Shown here: piece by piece, positions 44,930-55,320 of the stretch
Layout of the letters: each line of letters begins with the position of its first letter
Position numbering within the stretch: the stretch's first letter is position 1
Source: Letharia columbiana
Lineage: Eukaryota; Ascomycota; Lecanoromycetes; Lecanorales; Parmeliaceae
NCBI RefSeq assembly: GCF_014066305.1
Contig: NW_023501089.1
Coordinates: forward strand, 248,001 to 312,000
DNA: 64,000 nucleotides
Direction of reading: 5' to 3'
Notes under the pieces: model-generated
Seen by the model: only the letters and a program-made list of their open reading frames with translations
What the model was told of the DNA's origin: nothing
The model's database searches: none
Translations under genes and position numbers: made by a program

Positions 44930-45643
44930 AATAGACCATCGTCGTTTTCGGTGCCACAGGCAGAAAAGGCGGCTCCTTTAATGTTTTGTGAGGACTGAAG
45001 TGAGATCCAGTGTCCAAGGGTGTACTACCTGCAGTGTATCACTTCGACAACCAAAGCAAATCTCGACGGATAAATCAGCTGCCGCGGCATCTCCGCCTCA
45101 TTTTACCTCGCAGGTTTCTACATGTCCAACCTCCTCGGGATGCACTCGGGGGATGCCAGACGGCAAACGTGGCCTTGCCCTTTCCCTGCCCGACGACTCG
45201 CCGATTCATCTGTTCGACGCCGAAGACGACATTGGCAAACTGTCAAGGCTATGTTCCTCAGCGAGCAAAAAGTCATAGGCAAGCGTGTTTATGGTGCGAC
45301 TGCATAATACAACCCCACCGAATTCGTGCACGCAGAGCTTCACCCGTCTGTTGAGAAGAAATCTGCGTACACTCGGCTACCAGGTGAAGGTTTTAAAAGT
45401 ACCATGGCCTCGTGCGGCGCTCCAGCGGTGATCCAGGAGGCAAGGTTGCGGAACATGCGTCTGATGCCAGAGTTCGGGTCCTTTGATATGATAGCCTTGA
45501 TCCCAGCCTCGGAATAAGTCTTTTTGCAGGACAAGACATCTTTCTCAAAAAGCCGACCCGGCGGAATCAAGCTTTGGTCGGGCAAACATAGAACCAGGAA
45601 GGACTACGCGAAAACCAGCCCTGCTTTCGCCAGTCTGGGATGA
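44930..45643 (+). pseudogene. NmrA-like NAD(P)-binding protein, broken
   Basis: Pieces of one NmrA-family protein lie in order on the plus strand. The Rossmann start is TIVVFGATGRKGGS (about 44935), then a jump to VYHFDNQSK (about 45036), AGFYMSNLLGMHSGDA (about 45112), DDSPIHLFDAEDDIGK (about 45190), VKAMFLSEQKVIGKRVYGAT (about 45250) and NMRLMPEFG (about 45455). The end is AKTSPAFASLG before the stop at 45641-45643. Breaks: a stop soon after the Rossmann motif with about 80 residues missing, frame changes near 45060-45080, 45185 and 45240, a TAA at 45305-45307, and another frame change near 45520. The functional relative would be a redox-sensing regulator or reductase. This copy cannot make one. 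Confidence 0.75.
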
Positions 45644-46354
45644 GAGAGAGGGATGGGAGACCCGGCCTTGACGGTGGGTTGAAAGAGACTGCGGTCTACC
45701 TAGGGCATTAGCAGGAGGCGATTGCATGTCCGATAAGAGTATAGGCGTATTAGAAAGAAGTATTTTAGCAACCAAGAGTCAAAGCTACGTCCGAACCATT
45801 TTCCGACCGTCAGATTCCCGTTGCATTTGACCCTGTCACCAAGGCAGCCAGCCGCTATTGTAAATGGTACAAAATGAACCTCGTATCACTTGCATCATTG
45901 GATACTCGGCTGTACCATACCAGAGTACCCCTTTAGGCAGACACAATGATACATTGTTAGCGCACTAGTAATTGTACTGATCCAGTTCTACGTACATCAC
46001 CCTCATCCCAACATTACTCTAACAGTGCAGCGCACTATTCCCAGGCTTGCAAGTTGCCATACCCCTTCCCATCACCTACCTCCTCCAGTTCCGCGCAAGC
46101 TTCCACCGGGCGATGCAGGATCTAATCACTAACCAACCTCTCTCTTTGTGCGTCTCGTTTTCCCTGCTCATTCGATCCATCTATTCCCGTTCGCCTTCAC
46201 CGATCCAGTCTCCGAGAAATCAATCAGCGGCCGGTGTACTTACACTGCATGTACTTGTATATATACATCAGCTCAATCACAGGTTCGGTCTTCTCTCTCT
46301 CTCCCCCCATGCAAAAGACATCTCACGCTCTCAAACGGGCCTGAATCCTCACCG
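45644..46354. other. Intergenic region
   Basis: About 710 bp between two pseudogenes; no gene or repeat recognised. Confidence 0.45.
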
Positions 46355-47488
46355 ATGTCTCCCTCCAGCCCGCCCCGAACAGTCTTCCGCACCACCTCTT
46401 TCGGCACAAGTACCTCACAGGCCAAATCCAACTCACTGGAAACCCCCCTCCCGCTCGTACCGAATCACCGACCTCGACACGGCCCACGTCTACCCCGTCG
46501 GCTCCCCCAGTACGTCCGAAACCCCCCTCGGCGCGCTCTCCGTACACACATAAGCGGACATCTCAACCAAAGTCACATCATGGATCCCCGGCGCCCACAG
46601 CGTGGCTGACGGCATTGGGCGTCGACAAAGTCGACATCGGGTATTAGTACCTGCACGCGCCGGATCGGGGCACGCCGTTCGAGGAGACGAGCGAGGCTGT
46701 GGACGCCGACTGGGAGGAGGGGAAAGTTTGCACGGGTTGGCAGTAGCGACTATGGAGCTGATGGAGTGGAGACGATTGTGGGGATCTGCGAACGGGGGGG
46801 GGCTGGTGAAGCCGAGTGTGTAGCATGGGCGGTACGACGAGTATGCGGTGATGTTGTTCCCCGTGTTGGGGAAGTATGGAATCGCACTCTATGTGTACAC
46901 GTCAGTTACTGCCCGTGAACGATGTCCTTCTTCCCCGTCAAGGAACGGCACAGCGTAAATCCTACATTTCTATGCCCGACGTGGCTCCGACCCATGACTC
47001 CTGTCCTCCCTCCTCAGTCCCGCAGCGATCGGCCCCTTCTCCGGAAAAGTTACCCCCCTGAATACGTCAACATATCCGGTTCCCGCTGGGACTCAAATGT
47101 ACCTCCTCCTCCTCCTCCTAATTTCCCCCACGCAAATCCCTAGCTCAAACAACCGCACACCCGCCTCGGCGTCGCTTACAAGGAGACTCATCTCAAGCCC
47201 GCTCTCCTCTCCTCAGCCGCTTACGTCTCCTCAGCGGCCCAGGCCGCGAATCTGGACGGGCATGCTGGCGCCCTGCGCTGGACTATCTACCACTCTATTC
47301 TAGATGGCGGGAACGGGGACGCTGTGGTGCTAGGGATGTCGGGCGTAGACCGGCTGGAGAGGAACTTGGATGCAATTGAAGATGGTCCGTTGGGCAAGGA
47401 GATGGTGGAGTTGGTTAAAGGGTGTGTGGGAGCGCGTAAGGGGCAGTCAGGCGTGGTGTTACTTGTAGGGACTTTGGGAGCTGTTTGA
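46355..47488 (+). pseudogene. AKR7-like aldo-keto reductase, broken
   Basis: Ordered fragments of an aldo-keto reductase of the aflatoxin-aldehyde-reductase type are visible. RTVFRTTSFGT is at the start (about 46376), then TDLDTAHVYPVGSP, STKVTSWIPGAHS, LGVDKVDIGY, YLHAPDRGTPFEETSEAVDA, IVGICERGG, LGKYGIALYVYT, SRWDSN and finally GDAVVLGMSGVDRLERNLDA (about 47310). Stops occur after LSVHT (about 46551) and inside the substrate-strand region (TAG at 46645-46647). Frames change at several places, and much of the region between the YVYT segment and the last domain is scrambled. The catalytic Tyr/Lys context is damaged. It is dead as an enzyme but was presumably an accessory reductase of the neighbouring pathway. 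Confidence 0.75.
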
Positions 47489-48640
47489 AGGCTCAAGACG
47501 ATCCGAACTAGTGGTCCAAAGGCCTGAACGGGTCCAAATTGAAGCTCTTGACGTGGTCTACCGTATGGACTGGTCCGGACTACGTGGTTCAAGGCCCGTT
47601 GGTTTTTGTAATACGCTCATTATCCTCAAATGTATGACCGCCTTTTTCGCTTCAGATGGTCAAACTACCTGATATGTCACTCAAAAAGGGTCACCAGATT
47701 TTTGATCTGTCAAGAGGTTGATTAAGGTGCCCCTATCTTCGACCATAAAATGATTCTAGACTCAAATTGACAAAATGAGAATTGAATGTCGAGAACACTT
47801 CGATATGGCCCGGACCAATAGTCCATGACACTGGTCCGAGTCAGAGGTTCAGAAATTGAGGGTGGATCATTGGGAGCCATATCCTGACACAATGGGTTCT
47901 TGTTCTCTTGACACAGAAAATCAGATTTTGCAATGCGACACACAACTTTCCAAAACCACAAACGAATCCTACAACAAGATTCTCGACTACAAACTCCCGG
48001 CTACATTAACAGAGCACAACTACGCCATCAGAACATCCTTCGCAGCTTCACTCCTCGTCGACGTACACTGAGTTGACGAACGCGGGGACTTCGAGCCCGT
48101 CTCCGGGCCCTTGTGCCCCCGGAAACCCGCCCCCCAGGTTCCGGGTACCCATCCCCCGAAATCGGGTAAGCGACCGCCCAAAGGGTGCCTAACAACCAGC
48201 TCCATCCCTTTCAAACCCTAAGCCCGTCGTTATCCGCCCACCACCTACTCCCTTTCCCTCCCTACCCCCACCCACCGGTAGTAAAGTAAAAACCCCCCGC
48301 CTCCCCCCCACCAAACCCCGATAAACCCCCACATACCCAAGCTAAAACAACAAACGCGGCTTACCCGAATCCCCGCCGCGACGCTAAGTGAGTAGGTAAG
48401 CAACGCCCGTTCGTTCGTGCGTCCGTCCGTTCGCGGGTAACACTAAGCCACCTACCTTACCTAACGCACGGCCGGTGACTCCTGCTCCGGTTCGGTTCCG
48501 CACTTTACTTTACTCTACTCTACTTTACTTTACTTACGTGAGCACCTTCGTTCCGTCGGGCGGACTTTGGCCGGAGAGCGAACGAGCGAGCGCGGCCGGC
48601 CGGGCGGGCGGCTTTTGGCTGAGTGCGAGGGACCGAGGTG

Positions 48641-48682
48641 GTGGGATGGGATGGGATGGGATGGGATGGGATGGGATGGGAT
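48641..48682. repeat. (TGGGA)n pentanucleotide array
   Basis: About eight uninterrupted copies of GGGAT on the plus strand. A G run follows at 48712-48721. Confidence 0.85.
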
Positions 48683-49154
48683 GATTAGTAGAAACGGAGA
48701 GAGAGAGAAGTGGGGGGGGGGTGAGCGTGCTGATGCTGTGTGACGTATTTGCCACGATTGATCGCTTCGCTGTTGGGGTCGATGGAATATCGGTATGGAA
48801 GAAATTGTGTGTGGGCGCATGGGTGGTTGGTGTCGAGGGGTAGGGTTGAGTTGCTCCTGCTTTGGATTTGGGGTGACGCACGCGCTGGTGGGTTGGTGGG
48901 GATGCGGTGCGGTGCGGTGGAAGGTAGTGGTTTGGTGAAAGGGATGGATGGATGGGTGGGTGTATTTGCCTTGGGGGAGGGGAGAATGGGCTGATTGGTT
49001 CGTTTGATGCTTGCGGGTTTGGATGAGGTGTAATGCAATGCTTTTGTTTTTTTATCTTTCGGTTTCGTCCCCCTCCAAACACGGAAGTTGAATTTTTGCT
49101 ATGAGAATCATTGAGAGGATATGCACGAGGTGATATCGACGCAGCGATCGCATT

Positions 49155-49185
49155 TGATTGACTGATTGATTGATTGATTGATTGA
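49155..49185. repeat. (GATT)n tetranucleotide array
   Basis: Seven near-perfect GATT units (one GACT variant). Confidence 0.8.
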
Positions 49186-49309
49186 GAAACGGACATGCCA
49201 TGCTTTCTATGTGCAGCATCCAGAGACGCGATGAAGGATCAGAGGTACACGTTTGAGCACCTGTATATCAAAAAACATGCTTGCATTCTATGCTACGCGT
49301 ACGGTATAA

Positions 49310-49443
49310 TACAGTCCCAACCCTGAGAAACAAATACACGAGTGGCGCCTGCACCGGAAAATCACCAACTCCGATCTAATCCAGTCCTGCCCCTGAGAAA
49401 CAAATACATGATAGGTGCCTGCACCGGAAAAGCACCAACTCCA
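49310..49443. repeat. 67-bp tandem duplication downstream of the secreted oxidase
   Basis: Two adjacent copies share CCTGAGAAACAAATACA, TGCCTGCACCGGAAAA and CACCAACTCC, with about six differences. It lies 65 bp past the stop of the gene at 49508. Confidence 0.8.
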
Positions 49444-49507
49444 TGTCGACTTATCTTTGCTTGCCTCTAGCTCTAAACGTTCTTGTGTCTATGAAGCGTC
49501 GGCGCAC

Positions 49508-51315
49508 TCAACAACTGACGCCTTTGGGCGTCGTCGGCGGGATGGAGAAGGGATTCGAGAAGAAGTTCGTGGGGTCGTATTGCTTCTTGACCGACGAAAG
49601 CCTGCAAACGTTGTCGCCCCAGTAGGCTTCGTACGGGTTGGAATTGATGTGGGCGTCCATGTAGCCTGCGTAGCTGGCGGTGCTAGAAGTCCGTTAGCAG
49701 CTGGAAAAGAAAGAAAAAGGGGGCAGAGAAGCGCTCGGCGTACCCAATCCTCGGGACAAGGTAGGCCTCCAGATCATCCATGAAGTTCTGCCCGATGGCT
49801 TCGAGGGTCGCGTTCGACGACCTCGTGACCTCGAACCGGAAGAGGTATTCGGCTTCTGCTTGCCATGCGAACGCACTCGTTGCCGGGGTCGAAATGTTCC
49901 AACTCGTCATCTCGGTCCAGAAGCCGAGCTCCGCGGGCAGGGCGCCCGACTTTTCGACGATGTACTGGATCGTCTCTGACGTGAGTGGCTTCGATTTGGT
50001 CACGAACAAGGTCTTGTTGATGATGGCAACGCGCGGCCATGGTGTAGCCTTGGTCTCGTTGGGCAAGACGGGGACGTCGTCGAAGCCAAACTGCGCTGGC
50101 GCACCCGGGACGGCGGAAAAGTCGTCAGGCACCACATTGTACTGGGTATTGAAGACCTCATGGGCGGTGGCATCGTCTGTGCATTCGATTTGGGTGTTTT
50201 CCCAGAAATTGCGTGAATTCTGGGTGCTACAGTTGGCTGAGATCCTATAAAAGACATCAGGGACGTCCAACAGACCGGAGGCTTTGACGATAGTAGTCAG
50301 TTCCTGAGCCGTCTTGCCAATGTACCAGCCTGAGATCTGGGCGTGGTCGCCGTAGAGGTTGAGCTGGGAGGTGAAGTAAGGATCTTGCTTGGCCGCCCAA
50401 TCGAGATACTTTTGAGTAGCTTCGGGGCGTGTAGGTGCGGTGAAGTTCATCCAGACCATGGCGGATCTCGGGATTTCGATTGTGTTGATTGTGGCTTCTA
50501 CCGCGAATCCATACATGCCGCCCCCTCGCATGGCCCAAAAAAGATCCGGGTTCTCTGTCGCAGACGCTGTGACCAGGGAGCCATCGGCCAGGACCGCTTT
50601 GATTGATTGGACATGATCGACGGCCATTCCATGCAGCCTCATCTGCATGCTGTAGCCACCGACTCCTAAGTATCCTCCCAGGGCGACTGTAGGACAGATA
50701 CCGCCGTTCACAGTATGGCCAGTCGGGTCCATTGTCTCATAAATTTGTCCAAGTTTCGCTCCAGCGGCCACTGTAACTGTTGAATAATCCTCGGATGGTT
50801 TGACGTAGTTGATGTGTGATGTGTCAACCACAAGTGTTCCATTCAAAGCAGACCAATTCTCAAAGCTAAGGCTTGTCAGTCATCTAGACCTTCTAACAAT
50901 TTTAAAAGAGTCCATCGAGATTTCGCAAAAGCGGTACATGGTCTGCCACTTACTGATGGCCGCCAGAGCGGGGTGTGACTTTGAAGCCAGTAGAAGTTCC
51001 GCATTGGACGAGAGGGCTAATCTCATCAATGGACGTAGCGTATGCGATGACAGCAGGATACTCCGCGAAACTAGGTACTGGTCAGACTCGGGTTTCTTGC
51101 AATTGTAACAGTCTGACGTACAGAACGTCACCTGAAGAGGCAGCTGTGTAGGTATCGTTCGATGGGGTGACGATTCTGCTCTCAACGTTTTCGCCAATCA
51201 GGGCGCGCTTGACGCAAGCAACTAGTGCTGCGCTTTTCTGTGCCGGAGCTGCTGCTATTAAGTGGGCAAAGCATGGCAAAAGAATGCCTGCAGCGAAAGT
51301 TGAGTACAGCTTCAT
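49508..51315 (-). CDS. Secreted berberine-bridge-enzyme-like FAD oxidase
   Basis: Four exons, 51315-51122, 51070-50954, 50865-49744 and 49682-49508, encode 535 aa. A signal peptide is clear (MKLYSTFAAGILLPCFAHLI, cleavage likely after AAAPA). The flavin domain shows KVTPRSGGHH, where the His probably carries FAD, then VAAGAKLGQIYETM, NGGICPTVALGGYLGVGGYS and NPDLFWAMRGGGMYGFAVE. Several N-x-S/T sequons fit a secreted glycoprotein. The BBE motif is in the last exon (VKKQYDPTNFF), and the protein ends in PPTTPKGVSC. It likely acts on a phenolic or polyketide outside the cell or in the secretory route. It is a different paralogue from the oxidase at 41335: signal peptide, longer C-terminus and low similarity outside motifs. 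Confidence 0.9.
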
Positions 51316-51348
51316 TGTAAAAAGGTGACTTTGAAAGATGGAAATTAG

Positions 51349-51402
51349 ACAAAGGAGAGATGATACACAAAGGAGAGATGATACACAAAGGAGAAATGAT
51401 AC
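51349..51402. repeat. Three 18-bp tandem repeats in the oxidase leader
   Basis: Copies of ACAAAGGAGAGATGATAC at 51349, 51367 and 51385; the third differs by one base. They lie 34-87 bp upstream of the start codon of the minus-strand oxidase. Confidence 0.85.
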
Positions 51403-51441
51403 TGGAGAGAAAATATTCGCATCACCACTGTACGGACTGAC

Positions 51442-51449
51442 CTTTTATA
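51442..51449 (-). promoter_or_regulatory. TATA box of the secreted oxidase gene
   Basis: TATAAAAG on the minus strand, 127 nt before the start codon at 51315. Confidence 0.5.
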
Positions 51450-52269
51450 TCACCTTCTATCTACCATAAGCCGGAGCTCTGACCAAAGCGCCCTCTAAGC
51501 ACAACAGCCTCCTGTGTCTGCCTAGACAGTAGATTCGCCCATAGGCCTAACCGTGTGGTCTAGAATAACAGAACCCTTGTAGTCTTGATAATGAGTAAGA
51601 GACCGATGGCTGTATCTGACCTGAGACTCAGGGTGTGATTCGGAATCTGCAATAGAACTGAGGTATGGTGGTATGTGGCACAGCACAGCGTCAGCGCAGC
51701 CGTAGGAGGCATTCCTGAGTGGGATCTTCGGCTGTGTTTCAATCTATTTTCTTCCACCTTGTGTACGACCTGGTGTCAGCATTCTCTCCTAAGTCGTGCG
51801 CACCGTGATGAGCTCAGAGCAAATTATCACGAAACCTTTCCATGATTTTTGCCCCAACTGGCCAAATGACTCAACGAGCCGTAAAGGATGCGTGCCTTCT
51901 TCTACTACCCTGATACTTTCCGGAGGGAGGCTTGCTGACATGAAATCTTACCTCATGAGCTCAGACTTTTCAAAAACATCAGAGAAGAATACTGTTCACT
52001 TGAATTTTGCGTGTAATATTGAAGAGGGAGAAGGAAAGAACAATAGTGATGATTCAAAGATTTTTCAAAGAGTCACGCATACTCAACTTTCCTGCAGCGT
52101 AGTCGCACGAGGCATGGCGAGGGATTGTAGGATCTCGCTCGTGAGTCAAGGTTCATCCGGGTCAGCCACAATGCTTACGTGACCATATTCAGCTACTTCA
52201 TATAGGGATCCGTAATCCGTTTGTAGAAACTTGCTGAGACGGATTCCAGGTGGTTCGACGCCGCAACAG
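51450..52269. other. Intergenic region
   Basis: About 820 bp with short frames only (for example a 128-codon plus frame at 51796-52182 with no recognisable features). No gene supported. Confidence 0.45.
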
Positions 52270-52995
52270 TCACAGAGAAGGGTAGAATATAAATTGGAAT
52301 CGGCACGATTGGTAAAACAGTGAGAGCGCAGCAGTATCAATTTGAATCTGATAGGAGAAAATCCGAGCCGAGGATTCGGTGAAGTGCTGCAGCCCAGACG
52401 GCCGCGCCGCTCCCTTGGTGGCGCCCGGTTGCTCGGATTCGAACCTTTCCGCAGACTCCGTGAATTCCTTCTCGAACTCGTGTTCGCTCCATCGCACCTT
52501 GGTCTCGATCCTAGCCTGTTTCAGCTCGTCGCTTATCTTGTAGAATGTTGCAACAACGACGTGGCCGTGGCTTTTTACGGCAACCGTTCGTCTATCTTCC
52601 GTCATTGTAGCGCATGTGGGCTACTCTGGGCTGATGATGGCTGACGATCTCCGTATCCGAAATCTTCTCGCGTTCCGAAACACCGAGCATATGCTGTGAA
52701 TCGATGTTGGCATCTCCCGACAACAGCTGGTGTCCAATCACGGTGATGAAGTAATTGGCTGGCGAGTCAACATGCTGGGCATTGGTTTTCGACGCATAGT
52801 GGATCTTGGAACAACAGTAAAACATAAGTACGATCTGGGCAAATAGCAAGGGAGAGTTACCGACAATTTTGGATCATGACTGGCTCGAAGTCGGGCCCAA
52901 TCCTGGTGCATAATACCAGTCTTGCCAGCCTCATCCCACTACCCCAGACCGACCTTGTCGTCTTAGCTCTCTGCCCTTTCAAACACAGTATTGCC
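52270..52995 (-). pseudogene. Scytalone-dehydratase-like gene, broken
   Basis: Family landmarks appear in order on the minus strand. VFERAES followed by a TAA then DDK aligns with the exon usually reading FEWAxSYD. An intron of 51 nt leads to DWARLRASHDPKLS, and a second (about 52809-52860) to IHYASKTN, then VIGHQLLSGDANIDSQHMLG, REKISDTEIVSHHQPRVAHM and RYND. At about 52599-52601 the frame shifts by one base. The rest, RRTVAVKSHGHVVVATFYKI and RIETKVRWSEHEF, is in the other frame. Thus there is at least one nonsense codon and one frameshift; the first 20-30 residues are not found. Scytalone dehydratases remove water from tetralone intermediates in DHN-melanin-type pathways. A sequencing error could explain the frameshift but not both lesions. 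Confidence 0.75.
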
Positions 52996-53388
52996 GACGA
53001 TAAGTCATTCTATTATACCATGAGGATGATAAGCCCATTGCCGTAGATTGAAAAGCATACAATGCATCCATACAGACCCTCGAGCGTGGGTTCTTTTGGG
53101 GGACTGATGGCTTGGAGTCGAAATCTTCGGACACGAAGGTCTTGTACGATGCGAATTGTCTGAGAGAAGGAGAGACGGGCCCCACAAAATAGCCATGCTC
53201 GAAAAAGCTCCACTTCGACTGATGCAGAATTAGTCTGATCATGAGGCCATGTACGTAAGCAGACTGCAGCTCGGCGATATAAAGACCGATTGAACCGCAA
53301 CGCAGCCAGGAGTTACGGGATTTGAATGCCGGTAAATGGCTCGTGCGTTAGACTGTGCATAAAACTAGGGATTTTGGTATCTACGCTG
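52996..53388. other. Region between the dehydratase remnant and the SDR
   Basis: About 390 bp; probably the former shared promoter of two divergent genes. Overlapping short frames only. Confidence 0.4.
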
Positions 53389-53396
53389 TATAAATA
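53389..53396 (+). promoter_or_regulatory. TATA box of the SDR gene
   Basis: TATAAATA, 71 nt upstream of the ATG at 53467. Confidence 0.6.
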
Positions 53397-53466
53397 TGGA
53401 ATCATTCTGAGCACAATTCTTCCCGCAAAGCACATCTCCCTTCCTCGAGACACGCCTTTGCCCATT

Positions 53467-54362
53467 ATGAACGGACACGTATCTAGTGCGCGCCTTGACG
53501 GCAAAATTGCAATTGTGACTGGTGCTGGTAGAGGGATAGGGGCAGGCATTGCGCGGGAACTGGGGGCCAGAGGGGCCAGCGTGGTTGTCAACTACCGCAG
53601 CAGCGCTGAGATCGCCCAATCACTGGCAAACGAAATCAAGGCCGGTGGCAGCGACTCCATCGCCATCCAAGGAGATGTTTCCAAGATCGAGGACATCAAG
53701 AGTCTGTTCCAACAGACCAAGGCGCACTTCAACCGGGTGGACATTGTCGTTTCTAACTCTGGCGTCGAGCATTTTGGCCCTATCGACCAGGTCACACCGG
53801 ACGCTTTCGACAAGGTTTTCAACGTCAACACACGCGGCCAGTTCTTCGTTGGCCAAGCCGCCTATGAGCATCTGGCGGACAATGGGCGTCTGATCCTCAC
53901 GTCCTCCATTTCGGCGCACAGCCCTATCAAGCAGCACGCCCTCTACGCCGGGAGCAAGTGCGCGGTCGAAGCTTTCGCTCGATGCTTTGCGCCCGATTTT
54001 GGCCCCCGAGGGATCACGGTCAACTCGATCGCGCCCGGGGGGGTCAAGACGGACATGGCCGCTGATGTGGGATTCAAGTACATTCCCACGGCCGACGCGT
54101 CATGGACGGTGGACGATGTTGAGAAGTTCATTGCATCGAGGACACCAATGGGGCGGATGGCGTATCCTGTGGACATTGCTCGCGTGGTGGGATTCCTTGC
54201 AAGTGAGGATGCGGGATGGATAAGCGGTGAGTCGTGCTGTCTTCTTCTTCTTCTTCTTCGTCTTCTTCTGCCCTTGCTTAATCTCCCTTTCTTTCCGGCC
54301 CTTGGGTGTAAGCTGAGCTGGGCACAGGACAAAACTTGACCATCTCTGGAGGAGTATCGTGA
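53467..54362 (+). CDS. Short-chain dehydrogenase/reductase, naphthol-reductase-like
   Basis: Exons 53467-54226 and 54328-54362 encode 264 aa; the 101-nt intron holds a CTT microsatellite. The fold is a classical SDR: IAIVTGAGRGIGAGIAREL (NADPH-binding TGxxxGxG), the NNAG-equivalent SNSG, the catalytic Ser in LTSSISAH and YAGSK (Tyr/Lys). It ends WISGQNLTISGGVS. The basic/Ser pattern after strand 2 (VNYRSSAE) points to NADPH. Relatives include tetra- and trihydroxynaphthalene reductases and versicolorin reductases of fungal polyketide pathways. The ATG at 53467 follows a TATA box by 71 nt; the frame is open upstream without support. With the PKS, it likely reduces a hydroxylated aromatic intermediate (inference). 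Confidence 0.9.
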
Positions 54363-54645
54363 AGCCTTGCATTAGCGTAGGAGCTGCATGCGATGGGAAT
54401 GAGGAGAAAGGGGCAACAGGGAAGAATTAGGGCCAAAGCGTTCGGGCTTTCGGGCTTTCGGCTTTCGGCTTCTTTCGGCATTCGTCTGACGTGCAGCAAG
54501 AGCGGACATTAAAGTACCTCAGTACCTTACCATGTAATGTACTCATTGATAATCCCGTGATTCCCTCCGATCGGGTCCACAGGCAGTAGCTCCCGCCACT
54601 AAAGATTAGTCTCTACCTTATCGCTTAGTGCATGTACCTAACCTT

Positions 54646-54876
54646 ACCTAAGCTCGCGGGTAGCAAAAAAGCCCGAACACCCTAAATTATTCGACAGGGT
54701 CGCAAGTTATCAGTCACGATGGTAACGAAAAAACCTTTGCGGTCCAAAGAGTAGAAAGGAAAATCTAAAGAGTTCTCATACCCGAACTATCAACAAAAAC
54801 CAAATTCGTTGCGAAGTTATCAAGACCTTCGTAGTTTAGACTCGTACGGGCTTTTTTGCTACCCGCGAGCTAAGGT
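54646..54876. mobile_element. MITE-like element with about 30-bp terminal inverted repeats
   Basis: Left arm 54646-54675 and right arm 54847-54876 are inverted copies; CGCGGGTAGCAAAAAAGCCCG is met by CGGGCTTTTTTGCTACCCGCG. The interior (about 170 bp) has no ORF. The size, AT-richer core and non-coding nature fit a miniature inverted-repeat element. Target duplication is unclear because the flanks contain ACCTTACCT-type repeats. Confidence 0.7.
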
Positions 54877-54961
54877 ACGGTACCTAGGTCCCTTAATATG
54901 TGCTGGGGCGCGGGCTTCCCAGTAGTGAAAAGCTTGCCGAGTACTGGTTTTTGACTGTTTA

Positions 54962-55188
54962 ATTCTCAGGGAGACCCCCTAAAACCCCTCGGACCCTTCG
55001 GGGGCTCTTTAAGGGCTCTCCGAGAGCTTCTGTCGAGGGGCTGTCAAAGCAAGCTCGAAATTTGATTATTTTAATGATATTTGATTGATTTCGAGCTTGC
55101 TTTGACAGCCCCTCGACAGAAGCTCTCGGAGAGCCCTTAAAGAGCTCCGAAGGGTTTAAGGGATTTTAAGGGATCTAACCCTGAGAAT
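54962..55188. mobile_element. 227-bp foldback (near-palindromic) element
   Basis: The sequence begins ATTCTCAGGG and ends CCCTGAGAAT. The inner arms, about 54999-55052 and 55093-55146, are almost perfect reverse complements (GAGAGCTTCTGTCGAGGGGC against GCCCCTCGACAGAAGCTCTC). The outer arms are diverged, and an AT-rich spacer of about 30-40 nt forms the loop. No ORF. It would form a long hairpin. Confidence 0.8.
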
Positions 55189-55218
55189 CGAGAGAGACGT
55201 TGTGATTTATTTGATATA

Positions 55219-55320
55219 CTTAGGGGGAGACCCCCTAAAACCCCCCTGACCCTCCGAGGGCTCTCCGAGGGCTCTCCGAGGGCTCCTGCCGGAGAGGCTC
55301 TTCTCGCAAGCTCGATAGAA
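55219..55320. repeat. Half copy related to the foldback element
   Basis: GGGAGACCCCCTAAAACCCC is shared with 54969-54988, followed by three CTCTCCGAGGG units and CGCAAGCTCGA. No inverted partner is found downstream, so it looks like a single arm. Confidence 0.6.

Larger units (their letters stand above)
47489..49507. other. Repeat-rich region without genes
   Basis: About 2 kb. The first part (47500-47860) has repeated GGTCC/GACC-type phrases (ACTGGTCCGGACTACGTGG; ATGGCCCGGACCAATAGTCC). Then comes a C-rich stretch (48080-48480), CTTTACT-type repeats, a TGGGA array and GATT repeats. Long open frames on the minus strand at 48530-49200 are products of the simple repeats, not genes. Confidence 0.55.

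Noticed and set aside
48530..49200. Long minus-strand frames of 96-220 codons
   Set aside because: They read through GGGAT, GATT and other simple repeats and give Pro/Ser/His-rich low-complexity peptides.
54640..54660. ACCTTACCTAAGG-type motif also near 48450 and 59310
   Set aside because: Short motif of this kind is common in fungal intergenic DNA; no evidence of function here.
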